A stretch of 48,774 nucleotides of DNA, taken from positions 1 through 48,774 of the forward strand of contig PLSM01000176.1 in NCBI GenBank assembly GCA_003165075.1. Reading direction: 5' to 3'. Shown here in pieces: positions 1-9,314 of this stretch (position 1 is the stretch's first letter; each line of letters opens with the position of its first letter). The notes under the pieces were generated by a model. It saw only the letters and a program-made list of their open reading frames with translations, made no database searches and was not told the origin of the DNA. This stretch comes from Acidobacteriaceae bacterium (GTDB lineage: Bacteria > Acidobacteriota > Terriglobia > Terriglobales > Acidobacteriaceae). The translations under genes were made by a program, and so were the position numbers.

Positions 1-1364
1 AGACCTATGTGGATCACACCACGCAATTGTTGCCCAACCAGACACTCTACGGAGTGCCCGTGATCCACCTCAACACCATCCTGGGCAATTTGACCTATCA
101 GCAGGCGTTTCCTACTGGGGCAGCCATCCAGGTGATGTTCAACAACAACCGACAAACCACCAACAGCCCCAATAACACTCTGAATCCACAGCTCAACTCG
201 TATTTCGAGTTCTATGCGCAGCAGCAGTTGCTGGCAGGCTTGGGCTTTGGCCCCAACCTTCGCTATTTGCGGATCGCCAAGACCAACCAGAAAGTTGGCG
301 ACATCGCCTTCAAGGCGCAGGTTATTGCCACCGTGACCCAGATCGCCAACCTGTACTGGGACCTGGTGAGCGCTTATGATGACGAGCAGGTCGGCGAGCG
401 TTCCGTGACGTTCGCCACCCAGACATTGGACACCGCGCGCAAGCAGCTAGAGGTTCAGGCCATCCCGGAGATGGATGTGCTGAAGGCCGAGGGCGATTTG
501 GCCACGCGCCAGCAGGATCTTACCGTCTCCCGCACCAATCTCGAGCTGCAAGAGCTTTACATGAAGAACGCGATCACACGCTCGCTCGACGACCCCATCC
601 TGCAAGAGATGCCGGTAGTTCCGACCGACAAGATCGGCGGCCGGGTCGAGACCAGTTCAACCTCGATACAGGATATGATCGCGGATGCGCTCAATAATCG
701 CACCGAGTTGCAGGAGTCGAGCCTGGTCCTCAAAAACAGTGAACTCAGCCGCAAGACAGCCCGGAATGCGCTCTTGCCGCAGCTTAGTGTGTACGGGTTC
801 TATGCCGGTACCGGATACGGGGGCACGCCTAACCCATTGCTTACCAAGAGTGGTGTAGACCTCAACGTGCCTGCTGGTTATGGGGGTACGGTGGATAATG
901 CGTTCAACTACTCCTCGCCCGAGTACCAGGTGGGCTTTCAACTTGCCGTTCCATTGCGCAATCGCATCGCCAAGGCCGACCAATACCGCACCGAGCTTGA
1001 ATACCGGCAGTCGCAGGTCTATCTGGAAGAACTGAAAAAACGCATTCGCATCGAAGTACGCAACGCGGTTTATGCTCTTGAGCAGGGCGTTAGCCGGGTA
1101 GATGCGGCCCGCAAAGCGCGCGACCTGGCGCAAAGGACCCTGGACATCATGCAGAAGGAGCAGAAGCTCGGAGTCGGATCGAACCAGCAGACCCTCTCTG
1201 CCGAGCATGATCTGGCTGTCGCCGAGTCGGCGCTGGTCACCGCTGAGACCGCTTACGAAAAAGCGCGCATCGAAGTGCGGCGCGCCACCGGCTCAGTGCT
1301 TGACGACTACGGCATCTCGATTGCCGAGGCCAAAGCCGGCGTTGTGGAGGCGAGCCATCCCTAG
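1..1364 (+). CDS. TolC-family outer membrane efflux protein (5' partial)
   Basis: The frame is open to the left edge, so the signal peptide and N-terminus lie outside the window; about 453 residues remain. The two-fold helical repeat with long heptad stretches (IATVTQIANLYWDLVSAYDD early, a matching segment near residues 330-410) is the outer membrane efflux (OEP) fold. TolC proteins form trimeric channels carrying substrates from a periplasmic adaptor out of the cell. It is followed directly by a sigma54 response regulator and a sensor kinase on the same strand, an arrangement seen in efflux operons with HlyD-type adaptor and ABC/MacB-type permease genes, which would lie to the left. Substrate unknown. 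Family assignment is firm. Confidence 0.88.
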   Translation, partial: TYVDHTTQLLPNQTLYGVPVIHLNTILGNLTYQQAFPTGAAIQVMFNNNRQTTNSPNNTLNPQLNSYFEFYAQQQLLAGLGFGPNLRYLRIAKTNQKVGDIAFKAQVIATVTQIANLYWDLVSAYDDEQVGERSVTFATQTLDTARKQLEVQAIPEMDVLKAEGDLATRQQDLTVSRTNLELQELYMKNAITRSLDDPILQEMPVVPTDKIGGRVETSSTSIQDMIADALNNRTELQESSLVLKNSELSRKTARNALLPQLSVYGFYAGTGYGGTPNPLLTKSGVDLNVPAGYGGTVDNAFNYSSPEYQVGFQLAVPLRNRIAKADQYRTELEYRQSQVYLEELKKRIRIEVRNAVYALEQGVSRVDAARKARDLAQRTLDIMQKEQKLGVGSNQQTLSAEHDLAVAESALVTAETAYEKARIEVRRATGSVLDDYGISIAEAKAGVVEASHP

Positions 1365-2724
1365 CACGCAAGAGCGAATTCGAGTTCTGGTCGCCGACGA
1401 TCAGCCGCATATCCTCGAGGCCGTGGAGTTGCTTCTGCAGCCCCAAGGCATTCATGTGGACTGCGTGCGTTCGCCGCAACTGCTGATGGAGGCTCTGGCG
1501 CACAGCGACTACGATGTGCTGCTGATTGACCTGAACTACACGCGCGACACGACTTCAGGTAAGGAGGGCCTCGATCTTCTGGCGCGTTTGCAAGAGATTG
1601 ACCCTCGTTTGCCGGTCATCGTGATGACGGCGTGGGGCAACATCGATCTGGCCGTCGAGTGCATCAAGCGCGGCGCCCGCGACTTTATTCAGAAGCCGTG
1701 GGAGAACGAGCGTCTACTCTCGCTGGTCCGCGTGCACGCCGAGCTGCACCAGGCGCTGCGCCGAGCGCGTCAACTGGAGCTTGAAAACCGCCTGCTTCGC
1801 GCCGAGGGCATGCCGGAGTTTGTGGCCACCGCGCCCTCAATGCGGCCGGTGCTTGAGCTGATTGCGCAGGTTGGTCCCTCTGACGCCAACGTCCTTATCA
1901 CCGGGGAACATGGTACTGGAAAGGAGATCGTCGCCAAGCTGCTCCACGCCGCTTCGCCGCGGGCTCGCCAGGCACTGGTGGCGGTGAACGCCGGCGGACT
2001 TCCCGAGGGCACCTTTGAGAGCGAGATATTTGGCCACGTGAAAGGCGCATTTACCGACGCACGCACCGACCGCGTCGGCCGTTTCGAGCTGGCCAATGGC
2101 GGCACACTTTTCCTTGACGAAATTGCAAACGTTCCCCTGCGCCAGCAGGCAAAACTGCTTCGCGTGCTCGAATCAGGCGAACTGGAGCGCGTGGGCTCGT
2201 CGCAGACCAGGCGCGTGGATGTGCGCATTCTCTCCGCCACCAATGCGGATCTGCACGAGGAGTGCGTGAGCGGCAACTTCCGCGAGGACCTGCTCTTTCG
2301 CATCAACACGGTGGAGATCCACCTGCCCCCCTTGCGCGACCGGCGTGAGGATATTGCGCTGCTGGCCATGCACTTTCTCAATCGCAACCGCGCGCGCTAT
2401 CGCAAGCAGGTGACAGGCTTCTCCGCGGCAGCCATGCAGCAGATGATGCAGTATTCCTGGCCCGGCAATGTGCGCGAGCTTGAGCACACCGTGGAGCGGG
2501 CGGTATTGCTGTGCCGCGGTGACGAGGTTGAGCCAGCCAGCCTCAGCATTACTGCCGCCCGCACCGCCACGCCGTCGTTTGAAAACATGAGCATCGACGA
2601 GGTCGAAGCCCTGCTGATCCGCAAGGTATTGCGCCGCTGCGACTCGAACATTTCGCAGGCCGCCGAGGCCCTGGGCCTCAGCCGTGCGGCTCTCTATCGC
2701 CGTATCGAAAAATATGGCCTATGA
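1342..2724 (+). CDS. sigma54-dependent response regulator (REC-AAA+-Fis HTH)
   Basis: NtrC-type regulator of about 460 residues. Domains in order: receiver (about 15-130; acidic VADDQ pocket, phosphoacceptor Asp in LLIDLNYT, KPW lysine), AAA+ ATPase (about 150-390; Walker A GEHGTGKE, LFLDEI Walker B region) and a C-terminal Fis-like helix-turn-helix (ISQAAEALGLSRAALYRR). The sigma54 contact loop reads GAFTDA, not the usual GAFTGA. The start is uncertain: TTG at 1342 overlaps the end of the TolC gene and is the first start codon that keeps the receiver whole; no clear ribosome binding site is visible. Its 3' end overlaps the kinase gene, so the two are probably translationally coupled. It likely drives sigma54 transcription of the efflux operon; that target is inferred from context. 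Confidence 0.9.
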   Translation: MWRRAIPSTQERIRVLVADDQPHILEAVELLLQPQGIHVDCVRSPQLLMEALAHSDYDVLLIDLNYTRDTTSGKEGLDLLARLQEIDPRLPVIVMTAWGNIDLAVECIKRGARDFIQKPWENERLLSLVRVHAELHQALRRARQLELENRLLRAEGMPEFVATAPSMRPVLELIAQVGPSDANVLITGEHGTGKEIVAKLLHAASPRARQALVAVNAGGLPEGTFESEIFGHVKGAFTDARTDRVGRFELANGGTLFLDEIANVPLRQQAKLLRVLESGELERVGSSQTRRVDVRILSATNADLHEECVSGNFREDLLFRINTVEIHLPPLRDRREDIALLAMHFLNRNRARYRKQVTGFSAAAMQQMMQYSWPGNVRELEHTVERAVLLCRGDEVEPASLSITAARTATPSFENMSIDEVEALLIRKVLRRCDSNISQAAEALGLSRAALYRRIEKYGL

Positions 2725-4051
2725 GAACGATGCACGCAGGCGGAAGCGCTCGGTGGTGCGCCGGGCGTGGTTGTATTGTCTATTACTGGTGCTACCGGGG
2801 CTGATCTTTGCCGCCATTCTCATCTACCGTCGCCAGATGGCCGCAGCGCCGGCCATTCTTCTTGTCTCGTGCCTGCTTCTTTACCTGGTTCTGATCGCCG
2901 CTGCGCTGATTGAAACTCTCACCCGCCCTTTGCAGACACTCTCCAACGTAGTGTCGTCATTGCGCGAGGGCGATTACTCTTTTCGTGCACGCGGCGCAGC
3001 CTCGCCGGACGCGCTTGGCGAACTGGCCGCGGAGATCAACGCGCTTGCCGACCTGCTGCAGAAGCAGCGCGTGCGCTCTCTTGAGGCCACCGCACTTCTG
3101 GCGCGCATCCTGGAGGTCATGCATGCGCCGCTGTTCGCTTTCGACCGCGACGATGTGCTGCAACTAGTCAACGTGGCCGGTGTGCAATTGCTGGGCGCGC
3201 CGTATTTTCGTTGCTTTGGCCGTACCGCCCGCGAACTGAAGCTGGACGATCTGCTCGCCGCGCCCGACCAGAGCATTCACTCGTTTGGCTCCAAACCGAC
3301 GCGCTGGTTGCTGCGCAAGGCTACGTTTCGCCAGGATGGTGCACCGCACACACTGCTGTTGCTTGCCGACGTAAGCCAGCCCCTGCAGGAAGAGGAGCAA
3401 ACTGCCTGGAAGCGCCTGATCCGCGTGCTGGGTCACGAACTCTCGAACTCGCTGGCGCCCATCAAGTCCATCGCCGGCAGCTTGCTGGCTCGCGTGGACC
3501 GGATCGAGTCCGACGAGGATACGGTGCGCGACTTCCGCCGCGGCCTGGGTGTGGTGGAGAGCCGCGCCGATGCCCTGCATCGCTTCGTGCAGTCTTATCG
3601 GCAGCTCGCGCAGTTGCCTCCTCCGCGGTTCCGGCCCGTGCAGGCCGCGCCACTGCTGGAGCGGGTGGCGCTACTGGAGCAGCGAGTAAAAGTCGAGCTC
3701 GATCCCGGCGCTGCAGCGACTCTCGATGCCGATCCAGATCAGTTGGAGCAGATGTTCATCAACCTCTTGCGAAATGCCGTGGACGCGTCGCTGGGCAACG
3801 GAGCGCAACCGGTGCGCCTGAGTTGGCGGCTCGATGGATCGAACCTACTGGTGGTGATTGAAGACCGAGGCCTGGGCATTGCCAACACAGAGAATTTGTT
3901 TGTGCCGTTCTATACCACCAAGCCGGAAGGGAGCGGTGTAGGCCTGGCCCTGGCGCAGCAGATCGCCCGCGCCCACGGCGGCGAAGTCCGCTTGCTGAAT
4001 CGCGAAGATGGCGACGGCGCACGCGCCATCGTCCGGCTACCTGTTGCATAG
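2714..4051 (+). CDS. membrane sensor histidine kinase, partner of the sigma54 regulator
   Basis: About 445 residues. The ATG at 2714 lies inside the last codons of the regulator gene (stop 2722-2724), so the pair is coupled. Two hydrophobic segments (about residues 18-38 and 43-65) are followed by a HAMP-like stretch with LREGDYSFRA, a PAS-like region (about 125-215), a phosphoacceptor helix with HELSNSLAPIKS (H-box) and a HATPase domain with N-box NLLRNAVDAS, IEDRGLGI and the GSGVGLALAQQIARAHGG G-box. There is almost no periplasmic loop between the two membrane segments, suggesting it senses a membrane or cytoplasmic signal. It resembles kinases found beside ABC/TolC efflux operons; the signal is not deducible from sequence. 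Confidence 0.9.
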   Translation: MAYENDARRRKRSVVRRAWLYCLLLVLPGLIFAAILIYRRQMAAAPAILLVSCLLLYLVLIAAALIETLTRPLQTLSNVVSSLREGDYSFRARGAASPDALGELAAEINALADLLQKQRVRSLEATALLARILEVMHAPLFAFDRDDVLQLVNVAGVQLLGAPYFRCFGRTARELKLDDLLAAPDQSIHSFGSKPTRWLLRKATFRQDGAPHTLLLLADVSQPLQEEEQTAWKRLIRVLGHELSNSLAPIKSIAGSLLARVDRIESDEDTVRDFRRGLGVVESRADALHRFVQSYRQLAQLPPPRFRPVQAAPLLERVALLEQRVKVELDPGAAATLDADPDQLEQMFINLLRNAVDASLGNGAQPVRLSWRLDGSNLLVVIEDRGLGIANTENLFVPFYTTKPEGSGVGLALAQQIARAHGGEVRLLNREDGDGARAIVRLPVA

Positions 4052-4062
4052 CCCTGGAACTG

Positions 4063-6978
4063 CTATGCCCAAGGCAAGCGGGTGCTCTCCATCTGACCAA
4101 TCTCAGTCGCTTCAACGCAGTTACGCCCGTTGTTCTTGGCGCGATACAGAGCTGCATCGGCTAGTTGAATCATGGCCTCATACTTCTCTGGAAAACCCGC
4201 GGCCACACCAAAACTGGCGGTGAGCGAGAACGTCACGTCGCCGGCCACCACACGCGCTTCCTGCACTGCCATGCGCAGCTTTTCTGCGCGCTGCCTGGCG
4301 GTGGGCGGGCTGGAGCCAGGCAGAACCAACAGGAACTCCTCACCCCCGTAGCGGCCTACCCAGTCGTATCTGCGCACGTGGCGCTGGAAGATCGCACTGA
4401 CTTCCTTTAGAGCCAGGTCGCCAGCGCGGTGGCCTAATGTGTCGTTGATGCGCTTGAAGTGGTCCAGATCGACCATGATCACGCTCAGGGGCGTGCCTTC
4501 ACGCTGGGCGCGGTCCACCTCTCCGCGCAGCCTCTCCACAATAATGCGATGGTTCCACAAGCCGGTGAGGTCGTCGTGCTCCGCAAAGTGGCGCATCTGA
4601 TCCCGGGTTCGAACCAATTCGCCCTTTTCGCGCTCGAGGTCGATGGTTCGCAGCATCACCGCTTCTTCAAGATGTTCCTTCTGGCGTACCAGTTGTCCGA
4701 CCCGCCGACGCCAGGCGAGCATCACCAGAGGAACAGGCAGCACCAGAAGCAAGATCTGCAGCAAGCGGCTCTGCCACCAGAGCGGAACGATGCGAAAGGA
4801 GAGGACTGCGACTGGCGAAACAGCGTTTCCCGCTGAATCTGCCGCGGCCACTTCAAAGCGATAGCTGCCGGGCGCCAGATCACGGTAACGCACACTCATC
4901 TCGTGTGAGCTCTCCCAATCCGATTGCCGGTCTCCAATTAACCGGTAACGGATCGCGACATCGTGCATATTCCTGAACGAGAGCATGGCCATCGAAATCG
5001 CCAGCGCACCAGAGCTCCATTTGACTTCGGCCCCGTTGTTGATTGCAACCGTGCCGTAGGTCACCTGGGAGAATACCGGGGCGGGCGGCGAACCAGCGGT
5101 AGCGGTCTGAGGCGAGATCAGGTGGCTTAGGCCGCCCGATGTGCCAATCCACATGCTGCCGTCTTTATCTTCATCGAGCGCAAAGCTATCGGTGTCGTTC
5201 CAGATTAGCCCGTCGTCCTCTGTGAAGCTGCGCCAGCTGTGGCCATCGAAGACGCTCACGCCCTCGTCCTGGCCCACCCACACCCAACCGCGATGATCGA
5301 CCACCAGCGAGACCAACTCTTCCGAAAGAAGGGGCGGACGGCCAAAATGCTCCGCCTTAACGACCCGGTACCCGCTTACCTGCAACCGCATCAGGTCCTG
5401 GGATGGCCCAGCGATCCAGACATTCCCCTTCGAATCCACGGCAACCAGGTCAGGCTTCGCGCCGGATTGTCCCGGATCGATCCGGTGCCAGCCGCTCCCA
5501 TCGCGCATGAAGAGACCTTGGTCAGAGGTCAACCACAGCTTTCCCGACGAATCCAGGTTCAAATCGGTCACGCGCTGGTGCGGATTGACGAAGGCCGCAT
5601 CCTCAACCAGGCGCGGTTGGGGGTTGAACCCATCCAGACTGACCAAGAATAGTCCGCTACTGGTAGCCACCCAGAGGCGATGTGCACCGTCGGCCTGGAT
5701 GCCGTAAACCTCTGGCAGCTTCCATTGGGCTCCCATCAGCGTGTAGGGATCGATGCGGGTCAGACTGCCCGCCATGCTGCCCATCCAGATGGCTCCGTCT
5801 GAAGTCACTTCCAGCGATCCAGCGCGGGCGGTCTGAATGGCGGACGCCCGCCACGGTCTTGGAGTGCTTCCACCGGCGGGAATATAGTCCAGCCCTGACT
5901 CCGTGGCGATCCACAATCGGCCCTGGTGGTCGCGCGTCGATGCCCAGATCAGGTCGTCGCTCAAACCGTCGGCGGCGGTGTAGCCCTCCCAGCGGTCCTG
6001 ACCCACCCAGCGTCGCAGTCCGTGACCCACGACTCCCATCCACACTGAGCCTTCGCGATCTACAAACAGGTTCTGGATTTCGAACCGGGAAAGACCGTTG
6101 CGCTCGGTGACCATGCGCCAATGGTCCTTTTCCCACAATCCGAGGTCTGAACCTTGCGAAGTGAGGATGCGGCCCTGTTCATCTTCGGCCAAGGCGGGGT
6201 AGGCCTCAGAAAGGACTGGACCAGGAAGATCGTGGAGCAGAAAGCGGCTCCCGTCCGGCAGCAACTCGCCCGCATGAGCGTGGCCCCGGAGCCAGATATG
6301 CCCGTTACGCGCTAACAGCAGGCTTTGCCAGCGATCCTGGGGAAGCCCCAGCGAATCGCGCATCCGCGTGGTCCTGCCGTTCGCCAGCCGGCACAGGTCA
6401 TCGTCGCACCCATACCACAGTGCACCATCGGCACCGTATAACACACTCCAGATAGTGTCGCCATCCAGGTTCATGGGCTGGGCTATCCATCTGTCGGTAG
6501 CCACGCGCCGGAACAGATAGGCCCCGTTCCCCGCCGCGGTCACCACTTGGCCTGAACTGTTCGCTGTGAACGCCGACCCAGCCTGGTGCGAAAATTCGTG
6601 TATCGACGCCTGAGACTGCATCGCGGCAAACCGGCCGTCGCTCCGCTGAAAGTAGATGCCTTCGGCCGTTCCTACCCAGAGAGTTCCATCGGGAGCGACA
6701 AAGAGATTACCGATGATGCGTTCGGGCAGTCCCTCTGCCGCGTCGTAGCGGCTAAACTGGCTGCCATCGTAGCGGTAAAGTCCGTTCTGCGTGCCTACCC
6801 AAAGGTATCCTGTGCGGTCCTGCGCCAGGCAGGTGATGTTCAGGTTGCCCAACCCGTTGCTGTACTCGCGAAAACTGTAGCGCTGTGCCGCGGACACCAG
6901 CGATGCCAGGCAGCACACCGCAAACAAGGCAAGAACTCGCCTCAGTGCACTACCCGGATTGAATCGGTCAGTTCGCAT
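4063..6978 (-). CDS. two-component-propeller / Y_Y_Y sensor diguanylate cyclase
   Basis: About 971 residues. The ATG at 6978 is preferred because it gives a signal peptide (FAVCCLASLVSA then AQ); an in-frame start exists at 7029. The exported part is a long series of propeller repeats of the type TGYLWVGTQNGLYRYDG (two-component regulator propeller, about 14 repeats), then a Y_Y_Y domain (RYRDLAPGSYRFEVAA), one membrane helix (LLQILLLVLPVPLVMLAW), a short coiled coil and a C-terminal GGDEF domain. The active site is GGEEF and the product-inhibition site RxxD lies five residues before it (RRYD), so an active, feedback-inhibited cyclase making c-di-GMP is expected. Hybrid propeller sensors of this type often sense glycans, but the ligand here is unknown. 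It converges with the kinase gene, 11 bp apart. Confidence 0.93.
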   Translation of the reverse strand: MRTDRFNPGSALRRVLALFAVCCLASLVSAAQRYSFREYSNGLGNLNITCLAQDRTGYLWVGTQNGLYRYDGSQFSRYDAAEGLPERIIGNLFVAPDGTLWVGTAEGIYFQRSDGRFAAMQSQASIHEFSHQAGSAFTANSSGQVVTAAGNGAYLFRRVATDRWIAQPMNLDGDTIWSVLYGADGALWYGCDDDLCRLANGRTTRMRDSLGLPQDRWQSLLLARNGHIWLRGHAHAGELLPDGSRFLLHDLPGPVLSEAYPALAEDEQGRILTSQGSDLGLWEKDHWRMVTERNGLSRFEIQNLFVDREGSVWMGVVGHGLRRWVGQDRWEGYTAADGLSDDLIWASTRDHQGRLWIATESGLDYIPAGGSTPRPWRASAIQTARAGSLEVTSDGAIWMGSMAGSLTRIDPYTLMGAQWKLPEVYGIQADGAHRLWVATSSGLFLVSLDGFNPQPRLVEDAAFVNPHQRVTDLNLDSSGKLWLTSDQGLFMRDGSGWHRIDPGQSGAKPDLVAVDSKGNVWIAGPSQDLMRLQVSGYRVVKAEHFGRPPLLSEELVSLVVDHRGWVWVGQDEGVSVFDGHSWRSFTEDDGLIWNDTDSFALDEDKDGSMWIGTSGGLSHLISPQTATAGSPPAPVFSQVTYGTVAINNGAEVKWSSGALAISMAMLSFRNMHDVAIRYRLIGDRQSDWESSHEMSVRYRDLAPGSYRFEVAAADSAGNAVSPVAVLSFRIVPLWWQSRLLQILLLVLPVPLVMLAWRRRVGQLVRQKEHLEEAVMLRTIDLEREKGELVRTRDQMRHFAEHDDLTGLWNHRIIVERLRGEVDRAQREGTPLSVIMVDLDHFKRINDTLGHRAGDLALKEVSAIFQRHVRRYDWVGRYGGEEFLLVLPGSSPPTARQRAEKLRMAVQEARVVAGDVTFSLTASFGVAAGFPEKYEAMIQLADAALYRAKNNGRNCVEATEIGQMESTRLPWA

Positions 6979-7210
6979 TGCCCGGTCTCTTAGCGCGCCT
7001 GCATCAACGTGTGAATCCTTGGCAGCCACCCTTGCTTTGCTGTTTCAATCTGAGCGCGCGAGGCCATGCAAGAGTGGCGACTTCTGGATTCGGTTCCCTC
7101 ACTATAAACTGAGTCCGCCCCTGCGGACATGCAACTTTGGTCTAAAGTAATGTTACGAAGAGGGTTGCCGGACGAGGGCAACAAGTTGGTTCTGGCGCTT
7201 TCGCATCTGC

Positions 7211-8482
7211 TCAATCGCAGACCAGCGCGGCTTGGGGAAAGGGCGCAAAGCCTACGCTTTCAGGGTGCGGAAGTGCATCGTTCTCGCTCTCCGACTGCGT
7301 CTGGAAGAATTTGTCTACCTGAGTGAGCACTTCCGGACCGGTGCGACTTTGGTAAATGGCTGCGCGCAGTTTTGCGCCACCCGGCACGCCATGAGTGAAC
7401 CAGGTGGCGAACTGCTTCATTTTGCCGGCGGTCTCGCCCATGCGAGCGTCGCGGGGCAGGTCCTTTGTAGCTTCGGCCTCGTCCAGGAGCATTTGAAAAT
7501 ACGCACGAATCATCCGGTAGCGGTCCTCCACCGTGGGGTGCACATAGCTGCCGGCCGCAGTGTATTGGGCGATCTGCCTGAAAATCCAAGGGTTCGAGGG
7601 CGCGGCCCGTCCGATCATCACAGCATCGCATCCGGTTTGCGCCACCATGGCTGCCGCATCCTCAGGGGTACGGATGTCGCCGTTTCCGATTACCGGAATG
7701 GCGACCGCCTGCTTTACAGCGGCAATCCACCCCCACTGCGCCTGACCCGAGTAGCCCTGTTCGCGAGTTCGGGCGTGCAGTGCCACCGCATCGAGCCCTT
7801 CTTCCTGGGCCATGCGGGCCAGTTCCACGCACACGATCTGGCTGTCGTTCCAGCCCGTCCGGAACTTGACGGTGAAGGGAATGGTGACCGCCTTGCGCAG
7901 GGCGCGAAAGATCTCGCCGATGCGGGGCAGGTCTCGCAAGAGGCCCGAGCCGCCGTTGCAGCCCACTACCCGTTTGGCCGGGCAGCCGAGATTCAGGTCC
8001 ACCAGGTCGAAACCCGTATCCTGCACAATCCGCGCAGCCTGGGCCAGTGTTTCAGGGTTTGACCCAAACAATTGCGCGCCGATGGGGTGCTCGTCGTCGT
8101 AGAAGGCAAGGTAGCGCCGCCGCTTGGACTCGCGCATGCGCGACAAGCCATCGGCAGAGGTGAATTCCGTCATCAGCAGCCCGCAGCCCGACTGGCGGTT
8201 GGTAACGTCCGAGTCGATCGCGGCTAGGTCCGAGGCCAGGTCCGGATTTCGGACGGCTTCGGGGATAGCAGCCGGGTTTGCATTGGTGCTGAACAGGCTG
8301 GCATGACGAATGAAGCGCCGGAAGACCGTGTCCGTAACTCCGGCCATGGGCGCCAACACCGTGGCTGGCGACACCACGACCGGCCCCAAGCGCACCTCAG
8401 CCGGTACCCGCGCCTCGGCGGGCATCTGGTGCTCCCTGGGGTTGTCCCAGTCCTTCTTTACAGTGAAGCCTTTGCCAGCCAT
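7211..8482 (-). CDS. dusB: tRNA-dihydrouridine synthase (DusB-like)
   Basis: FMN-dependent enzyme reducing specific uridines in the tRNA D-loop. The TIM-barrel start LAPMAGVTDTVFRR, the catalytic-cysteine motif NLGCPAKRV and the FMN phosphate region IGNGDI and MIGRAAPSNPWIF are all present. At 423 residues it is longer than typical DusB (about 320-350). The excess is an N-terminal extension of about 35 residues and an insertion after the first barrel strand (about residues 60-100). A second in-frame ATG at 8425 would shorten the N-terminus. It lies downstream of rpmE on the same strand, separated by a hairpin that probably partly ends rpmE transcription. Specificity within the Dus family (B versus A/C) is by resemblance. 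Confidence 0.9.
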   Translation of the reverse strand: MAGKGFTVKKDWDNPREHQMPAEARVPAEVRLGPVVVSPATVLAPMAGVTDTVFRRFIRHASLFSTNANPAAIPEAVRNPDLASDLAAIDSDVTNRQSGCGLLMTEFTSADGLSRMRESKRRRYLAFYDDEHPIGAQLFGSNPETLAQAARIVQDTGFDLVDLNLGCPAKRVVGCNGGSGLLRDLPRIGEIFRALRKAVTIPFTVKFRTGWNDSQIVCVELARMAQEEGLDAVALHARTREQGYSGQAQWGWIAAVKQAVAIPVIGNGDIRTPEDAAAMVAQTGCDAVMIGRAAPSNPWIFRQIAQYTAAGSYVHPTVEDRYRMIRAYFQMLLDEAEATKDLPRDARMGETAGKMKQFATWFTHGVPGGAKLRAAIYQSRTGPEVLTQVDKFFQTQSESENDALPHPESVGFAPFPQAALVCD

Positions 8483-8535
8483 AAGTGCAGTCTTTAGTGC
8501 CCACTTCCCACAGAAGAACTACCCCTAACGAACGT

Positions 8536-8559
8536 GGGCCTCCGCTGTGGCGGAGGCCC
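8536..8559 (-). terminator. hairpin between rpmE and dusB
   Basis: A perfect 10-bp inverted repeat (GGGCCTCCGC / GCGGAGGCCC) with a 4-nt loop lies 30 nt past the rpmE stop. The tract following it on the minus strand is only weakly T-rich, so it is either a weak intrinsic terminator or an mRNA 3'-end stabiliser separating the abundant rpmE message from dusB. Confidence 0.55.
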
Positions 8560-8588
8560 CATGGTACCAGCCGCTGGCCGCGGCGAAG

Positions 8589-8816
8589 TTACTTGGCGGG
8601 CGCTACCACGCCGGCCTTTGCATACTTGCGGCGGAAGCGCTCCACACGGCCCGCCGTGTCCACCAGTCTCTGCTTGCCGGTAAAGAACGGGTGGCAAACC
8701 GAGCAGATTTCCACGTGAATGTCGCCCTTGTGGGTCGAACGGGTCTCAAAGTTGTTTCCGCAGGCGCACATCACGCGCACCGCAGCGTAATTGGGATGAA
8801 TCTTTTCCTTGGGCAT
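8589..8816 (-). CDS. rpmE: 50S ribosomal protein L31
   Basis: Seventy-five residues, the usual L31 length. The start [10 protein letters not shown] is chosen by homology and sits 26-34 nt downstream of a good promoter. The zinc-binding (C+) form is shown by the CAC pair near residue 17 and the CSVC pair near residue 38, followed by the diagnostic [21 protein letters not shown]31 bridges the large and small ribosomal subunits. In many bacteria the C+ form is swapped for a zinc-free paralogue in zinc starvation; no paralogue is in this window. Confidence 0.96.
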   Translation of the reverse strand: MPKEKIHPNYAAVRVMCACGNNFETRSTHKGDIHVEICSVCHPFFTGKQRLVDTAGRVERFRRKYAKAGVVAPAK

Positions 8817-8849
8817 CTCTCGAAGACAGACCTTTCCTGCAATGAATCT

Positions 8850-8878
8850 ATTGTAGGTGGAAACTGGCGGTTGCGCAA
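8850..8878 (-). promoter_or_regulatory. sigma70-type promoter of rpmE
   Basis: On the minus strand TTGCGC (8878-8873) and TACAAT (8855-8850) are separated by exactly 17 bp. Transcription would start near 8843, about 25 nt before the rpmE ATG. This is one of the best-matching housekeeping promoters in the window. Confidence 0.55.
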
Positions 8879-9314
8879 TGGAACGATGGATGGGTTCGGC
8901 GAGGAGAGAAGAGGGAAACAGGTGGCCGTGGAGTGGGAAAATGCCGGTCCCGGTCCGGTCATTTTGCTCGCGACCCTGAAACTGGAAACGATCTAATGGA
9001 GCTTGACAACAAAACTGTGAAAAGGGCTTGGAACGGCCGGTGAGGGGGACGAGGCCGCCTACCTTTTGCCCGGCCACCCCGCGGGCGCGAGAACGAGGGC
9101 ACCCATCTATGTGGCTGGGCCAGGCAAAAGATCCACGCGCCGTCGAACCGTTGATCGCAACGTTGAAGGATGAATTTGGCATAGTCCGGGCAGCGGCTGA
9201 GGGCGCGCTGCCTCGTTCAGGTCTGGCTGGATGTTGGGTCAGGCGAAATGCTAACCCACCCTTTGGTCCAGTGCTGACCAGCCGGATACATCGCCGGCGC
9301 TGGAAACTTCCACT
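8879..9314. other. gene-free spacer with debris
   Basis: There is no intact gene between rpmE and the GH38 gene. Apart from the HEAT-repeat scrap described separately, the stretch 9060-9120 holds GGCCACCCC and GGGCACCCAT words that resemble the tails of the REP-like family at 44-46 kb, but no clean hairpin is seen here. Confidence 0.5.
9124..9210 (+). pseudogene. HEAT / PBS-lyase-like repeat remnant
   Basis: About 29 codons read as one canonical PBS-lyase HEAT-like unit ([15 protein letters not shown] then VRAAAEGAL), preceded by GQAK as in a preceding helix end. Neither flank continues the repeat and no start codon or ribosome binding site fits, so this is a fragment of a lost HEAT-repeat protein and not a gene. 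The match is by motif recognition only. Confidence 0.6.

Noticed and set aside
4605..4616. tRNA T-loop-like GGGTTCGAACC
   Set aside because: It lies inside the conserved coding part of the diguanylate cyclase gene and has no surrounding cloverleaf.
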